DNA of 8,425 nt from CAYLJV01 sp964554215 (GTDB taxonomy: Archaea > Hadarchaeota > Hadarchaeia > Hadarchaeales > JAGGTB01): assembly GCA_964554215.1 (NCBI GenBank), contig CAZKND010000054.1, forward strand, positions 1 through 8,425, written 5' to 3'. A program made the translations under genes and the position numbers. Within the stretch, counting starts at the first letter, position 1; each line of letters opens with the position of its first letter. Positions 5,898-8,425 of this stretch are shown in pieces. The notes beneath the pieces were generated by a model that saw only the letters and a list, made by a program, of their open reading frames with translations, was not told the DNA's origin and did no database searches.

Positions 5898-5904
5898 TAT
5901 AGAG

Positions 5905-5943
5905 AAAGAGGGTTCAATTCTTTTTAGCCTCTTTTTTCTTTTT
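5905..5943 (+). terminator. Hairpin plus T-run downstream of the tRNA-like locus
   Basis: AAAGAGG (5905-5911) pairs with CCTCTTT (5928-5934) and is followed by T-rich sequence to 5943, so it looks like an intrinsic-type terminator. It would end any transcript of the tRNA-like locus. Confidence 0.5.
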
Positions 5944-5960
5944 CACACCAAAAACAAGGA

Positions 5961-5997
5961 ATTTATATATCAAAATCTATATATATTTAGGTGGTGA
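5961..5997 (+). promoter_or_regulatory. Promoter and strong Shine-Dalgarno of the AbrB-like gene
   Basis: TATA-type sequence TTTATATAT (5962-5970), with a second run at 5980-5987, precedes AGGTGGTGA (5989-5997). The latter closely matches the archaeal 16S-complementary sequence and sits five bases before the ATG at 6003. The good ribosome binding site fixes this start. Confidence 0.6.
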
Positions 5998-6002
5998 CAA
6001 AA

Positions 6003-6149
6003 ATGGGAACCCGTAAACTACAACAAAAACCGGATGAATCCTACCAAATAATCCTTCCAAAAGACATGGTAGAAGGCCTAAGCTGGAAAAAAGGAGATCA
6101 TATAGATTTCAGTTATCAAAGTGGTGGCCTATTCCTCAAAAAGAAATAA
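6003..6149 (+). CDS. SpoVT/AbrB-like swapped-hairpin protein, 48 aa
   Basis: The small frame encodes 48 residues beginning MGTRKLQQKPDESYQIILPK and ending GGLFLKKK. The pattern (short strand, YQIILPKDMVEGLSWKKGDHIDF, final hydrophobic strand) is the AbrB/SpoVT-type swapped-hairpin fold. In that fold a dimer of two 45-50-residue chains forms a DNA-binding barrel. In archaea such proteins are transcription regulators or antitoxins, often beside a PIN or MazF toxin. No toxin gene adjoins it here. A strong Shine-Dalgarno, a TATA box and a following T-tract support a real single-gene transcript. Confidence 0.75.
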   Translation: MGTRKLQQKPDESYQIILPKDMVEGLSWKKGDHIDFSYQSGGLFLKKK

Positions 6150-6150
6150 A

Positions 6151-6173
6151 TTTTTTATCTTATTATCTATTTA
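6151..6173 (+). terminator. T-tract terminator after the AbrB-like gene
   Basis: TTTTTTATCTTATTATC follows the stop codon directly, a U-rich release site typical of archaeal genes. No hairpin is evident. Confidence 0.4.
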
Positions 6174-6212
6174 CAGACTCCTTTATTTCCTTATAGTTTG
6201 ATTCCACCAATC

Positions 6213-6362
6213 CTATTCAGATTCGGGTATTGTGGGTTTGTCATTGTAAATTTCTGTTGCATTTATTGTTTTATCATAAACTGTTGATGGATTATAGTAG
6301 AATTGACTATAAAAACTATAACCACTCTTAGTATGGTTTTTAACCCATTCAGAGCAAGATAA
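6213..6362 (-). pseudogene. Possible gene fragment on the minus strand
   Basis: A 49-codon open frame without a start codon lies between a TAA (6363-6365) and a TAG (6213-6215). It encodes SEWVKNHTKSGYSFYSQFYY at its beginning and ends near KPTIPESE. The tyrosine/asparagine-rich composition looks like part of an exported protein, but I recognise no family. An open frame of this length can occur by chance in AT-rich DNA, so this is a weak call. The rest of 6157-6518 holds AT-rich sequence and a CCAAAA-rich stretch near 6440-6475 with no supported gene. Confidence 0.25.
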
Positions 6363-6518
6363 TTAATTTATCTATATTATTTTTGTATTAATATCGATAC
6401 AGGATTAATAAAAACAAAAATAGAGGTATAAAACACTTAACCAAAACCAAAAAACCAAAATAAATAAAACCACATTCATCTATTTATAGAAACAAAATAA
6501 CATTTCCCTGTTTCCCTA

Positions 6519-6563
6519 GAACTTTTTTGGATTCTTACCGTTAGGTTAGAACCCTAAAAGTTC
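6519..6563 (+). repeat. Long imperfect hairpin in the intergenic region
   Basis: The outer arms GAACTTTT (6519-6526) and AAAAGTTC (6556-6563) are exact complements. Inside them, TTCTTACC (6532-6539) pairs with GGTTAGAA (6544-6551) at seven of eight positions around a GTTA tetraloop, with a further GG/CC pairing in the bulge region. It could be a structured RNA, a dyad binding site or a remnant of a small mobile repeat. There is no T-run directly after it. Confidence 0.5.
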
Positions 6564-6660
6564 CAAAGAAACGGCACTTAAATAGAAATAAATACTTATT
6601 CCCTAAAAATTGCAGTTAAATAAATTAATAAATGAATTATTTTTTTTCTTACTCCCTAAA
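6552..6660 (+). repeat. Three CCCTAAA repeats upstream of the surface-protein gene
   Basis: CCCTAAA occurs at 6552-6558, 6601-6607 and 6654-6660, about 50 bases apart. The last two are each followed by TTAAATAA-like sequence. Their regular spacing before the gene suggests regulator-binding boxes, but this is inference. Confidence 0.35.
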
Positions 6661-6676
6661 TTAAATAAGTCCTTTT

Positions 6677-6700
6677 TAGATAATATAATAGAGAAGGATT
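6677..6700 (+). promoter_or_regulatory. TATA box and weak ribosome site of the surface-protein gene
   Basis: AGATAATATAATAG (6678-6691) lies about 20 bases before the tandem ATGs at 6706 and 6709, and GAAGGAT (6693-6699) could be a weak Shine-Dalgarno. An additional TATA-like TTAAATAG near 6579-6586 could give a leader of about 100 bases. Confidence 0.35.
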
Positions 6701-6705
6701 ACATT

Positions 6706-8262
6706 ATGATGAGAAATAAAAACAAGAAATTCTTATTAGATATTTTATTAGTGATTTCTCTTTCTTTAGCTTTGCTGACCTGTGCAACAGGAACAGTAAA
6801 AGCTTTTGAGGGTGGTGATGGCACTAGTGAAGACCCTTATCAGATAGGGAATGTAACGCAATTACAGAATATGTCTAGTGACTTAACTGCACATTACGTT
6901 TTAGTGGATGATGTAGATGCTTCGGGAACCAGTGGATGGAACGAGGGCAATGGATTTGATCCAATTGGAGATTCCATCACTAAGTTTACAGGTAGTTTTG
7001 ATGGAAATGGCTACAACATTACGGACTTATACATCAACCGCCCTACGAATAAAGTGGGTTTGTTTGGGGTTTTGGATGGGACTGTAGCTAATGTTTCTCT
7101 AAAAGATGTGAACATAACCGGCTCTAGCTATGTGGGAGGACTTGCTGGTGAATACAGCATTGATGTTGCGGCTGTTGTGAACTCCTCTGTGACGGGAGAA
7201 GTTACCGCTGAATTTGATATAGTAGGTGGCTTAATCGGATTCAACAGTTATCATGCTGTTGTAAAGAATTGTTACTCAACAGCAAATGTCACCGGCCGCA
7301 TCAATGTAGGAGGATTAATCGGATACAACGCTGATTATGCTGTTGTAAAGAACTGTTACTCAACAGCAAATGTCACCGGTCTCACCAGAGTAGGAGGACT
7401 AATTGGAAGAAACAGAGGAACAGTAAATAAAACTTATGCTGCAGGAAACGTCACAGCAACCGAAACCTCTTCTTCTTCCGATAGTGGGGGACTAGTAGGA
7501 TTCCACGATGGTGTGGGTGTATATGATTCCTACTGGGATACTGAGGAAACTGGTCAAACCACTGGAATCAAAGATAAAGGTGGCACCAGTTCTAATGTCT
7601 TTGGTCTCACGACTTCTGAAATGACTGGAGATGCTGCAGAAACTAATATGAGTCTTTTAGATTTCAATGACATTTGGGAAACAACTGATAGTTACCCAAC
7701 GCTCCAAGCTCCAACAAAATATCAAACACAATATGTTGGTGTGATTTTGTCGGTGGATGTGTCGGAGACATATTCTAGTCAAGTCGTTGAATTAATTAGG
7801 GATCTTGGATCCTCTATTGATATTGATGGTGTTCCAGAAGTTAGCAACAGCAATATCTACCAATACGTAAATATGTCTCTAAATATAACAAACTCAACTA
7901 TAGATGTTGGTGATGTATCAGCTAATATAACTTTCACTGTAAACAAGACATGGATTGATGACGTTGACGCAGAACCAAGTGACATAGTGTTGAGGAGATA
8001 TCATGATGGGGAATGGGTTGAATTAGAAACTGAAAGGATTGGTGAAACAGACACAGATTATAGATACAGAGCACAGACTCCGGGTTTTTCTTATTTTGCA
8101 ATAGGAACAACTTCAACCAGCGACACCATCATAGGGGGTACAACACTCAATACATCATTATTAAATGTTTGGGCTCCATACATCGGTTTTTTAGCAATAA
8201 TAAGCGCCTTAGGTGCGGTAATGGCTTACTCAGGCTATAAATTAAAAAACAAAAACAAATAA
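6706..8262 (+). CDS. Secreted, membrane-anchored GLUG-repeat protein with PGF-pre-PGF-like domain
   Basis: With the ATG at 6706 the product is 518 residues. A longer TTG start at 6610 is rejected because it would bury the signal peptide. Residues 1-33 form a signal peptide (basic NKNKK, hydrophobic core to LALLT, cleavage after VKA before FEGGDG). GLUG-type motifs follow at about 117, 143, 173, 201, 229 and 261 (VGLFGV, VGGLAGEY, VGGLIGFN and relatives), then a DSYWDTEETGQTTG segment and LTTSEMTGDAAETNMS, typical of archaeal GLUG proteins. Residues 386-470 (NITFTVNKTWIDD, YHDGEWVEL, TPGFSYFAIG) match the PGF-pre-PGF domain. A C-terminal helix (about 490-511) with a KLKNKNK tail anchors it. 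Many N-x-S/T sequons suggest glycosylation. The likely role is cell-surface structure or adhesion; no enzyme motif is visible. Confidence 0.85.
   Translation: MMRNKNKKFLLDILLVISLSLALLTCATGTVKAFEGGDGTSEDPYQIGNVTQLQNMSSDLTAHYVLVDDVDASGTSGWNEGNGFDPIGDSITKFTGSFDGNGYNITDLYINRPTNKVGLFGVLDGTVANVSLKDVNITGSSYVGGLAGEYSIDVAAVVNSSVTGEVTAEFDIVGGLIGFNSYHAVVKNCYSTANVTGRINVGGLIGYNADYAVVKNCYSTANVTGLTRVGGLIGRNRGTVNKTYAAGNVTATETSSSSDSGGLVGFHDGVGVYDSYWDTEETGQTTGIKDKGGTSSNVFGLTTSEMTGDAAETNMSLLDFNDIWETTDSYPTLQAPTKYQTQYVGVILSVDVSETYSSQVVELIRDLGSSIDIDGVPEVSNSNIYQYVNMSLNITNSTIDVGDVSANITFTVNKTWIDDVDAEPSDIVLRRYHDGEWVELETERIGETDTDYRYRAQTPGFSYFAIGTTSTSDTIIGGTTLNTSLLNVWAPYIGFLAIISALGAVMAYSGYKLKNKNK
7222..7389 (+). repeat. 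Tandem 84-bp repeat inside the GLUG gene
   Basis: Two 28-codon units (7222-7305 and 7306-7389) are nearly the same in DNA. The 41-base blocks starting at 7255 and 7339 differ at one position, including the third base of codons. This points to recent duplication or gene conversion of a GLUG unit carrying VVKNCYSTANVTG. Confidence 0.85.
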
Positions 8263-8290
8263 AAGGGCTTTCTTTTTCTTTTATTTTTTC
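8263..8290 (+). terminator. T-rich terminator after the GLUG gene
   Basis: Repeated T-tracts (CTTTCTTTTTCTTTTATTTT, ending near 8289) follow the stop codon. A short AAAG/CTTT complement precedes them. Confidence 0.5.
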
Positions 8291-8425
8291 ATGAGGATTG
8301 GTTATCCAGTTAGGAACACTAATGTTAGTTGGGAGATCACCTGAGGAGTTTTAATATCGGATTTGTACTCTGGATCTGAGCGGAGCTCTTTTTATACTTC
8401 TAATTGGGCTTCTTGAAGTGTTTTA
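8291..8425 (+). pseudogene. Possible frameshifted 5' end of a UV-damage endonuclease gene (UvsE-like)
   Basis: An ATG at 8291 opens MRIGYPVRNTNVSWEIT, then a TGA at 8342-8344. MRIGYP resembles the N-terminus of UvsE/UvdE-type endonucleases, which nick DNA beside UV photoproducts. Later family landmarks appear in order but in shifting frames: RSFNI (for RTFRL), YSGSER (for YSEER) and LGFLKCF (for NLxCLxxxL), with spacing close to the family pattern. I infer a decayed gene continuing past the window edge. The short matches could be chance. The window ends before any metal-binding residue would appear. Confidence 0.4.

Noticed and set aside
6610..6705. Upstream TTG start for the GLUG protein
   Set aside because: It would add 32 residues before a typical signal peptide. 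The ATG at 6706 follows a TATA box and puts the basic n-region at the N-terminus.
7222..7389. CRISPR-like repeat array
   Set aside because: There are only two in-frame coding repeats within the GLUG gene and no spacers. No CRISPR array is seen in the window.
5658..8312. GGTTATCCGGTTA (5658-5670) and GGTTATCCAGTTA (8300-8312) as attachment-site repeats
   Set aside because: The right copy lies in the codons of the UvsE-like MRIGYPV start, so the similarity is probably chance.

Overview
This window looks like a piece of a low-GC euryarchaeal genome. The signs are TATA/BRE-type promoters placed for leaderless transcripts, Shine-Dalgarno sequences of the GGTGGTGA type, an Orc1/Cdc6-family AAA+ protein, a SpoVT/AbrB-type mini-regulator, and an exported GLUG-repeat protein ending in a PGF-pre-PGF-like domain. 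I cannot name the species. Halophilic methanogen or MSBL1-like lineages are possible, but that is a guess.

Layout. 18-836 (+): two small polytopic membrane proteins of unknown function. 841-1002: a convergent gap with T-tracts, a palindrome and a perfect 11-bp inverted repeat. 1003-1989 (-): a decayed tyrosine integrase with an in-frame amber codon, no HxxR box and a degenerate C-terminal zinc ribbon. 2196-3699 (+): an AbiE-like type IV toxin-antitoxin pair, consisting of a winged-helix AbiEi-like protein and an overlapping AbiEii-like nucleotidyltransferase, behind a promoter carrying repeated and inverted operator-like boxes. 5603-3732 (-): a compact operon encoding an Orc1/Cdc6-like AAA+ ATPase without the winged-helix domain, two small membrane proteins and a soluble charged protein. 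The last two frames are in phase and separated by one TGA, so they may be a single split gene. 5796-5943: the 3' half of a tRNA-Met(CAU)-like sequence with its own TATA box and a terminator-like hairpin. 6003-6149 (+): a 48-aa AbrB-like protein. 6150-6705: an AT-rich gap with a possible gene fragment, a long imperfect hairpin and CCCTAAA repeats. 6706-8262 (+): the secreted, membrane-anchored GLUG-repeat protein. 8291-8425: what looks like a frameshifted 5' end of a UV-damage endonuclease (UvsE) gene running off the window.

Interpretation. The integrase relic, toxin-antitoxin pair, AAA+/membrane operon and tRNA 3'-half together read as a degraded integrated mobile element, roughly 850-5900, in which maintenance or defence modules survive while the integrase has decayed. 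The AAA+/small-membrane-protein operon is the best candidate for an undescribed system. Several genes carry single-stop or frameshift lesions, so either this is a decaying accessory region or the assembly contains errors. Read coverage would separate these.
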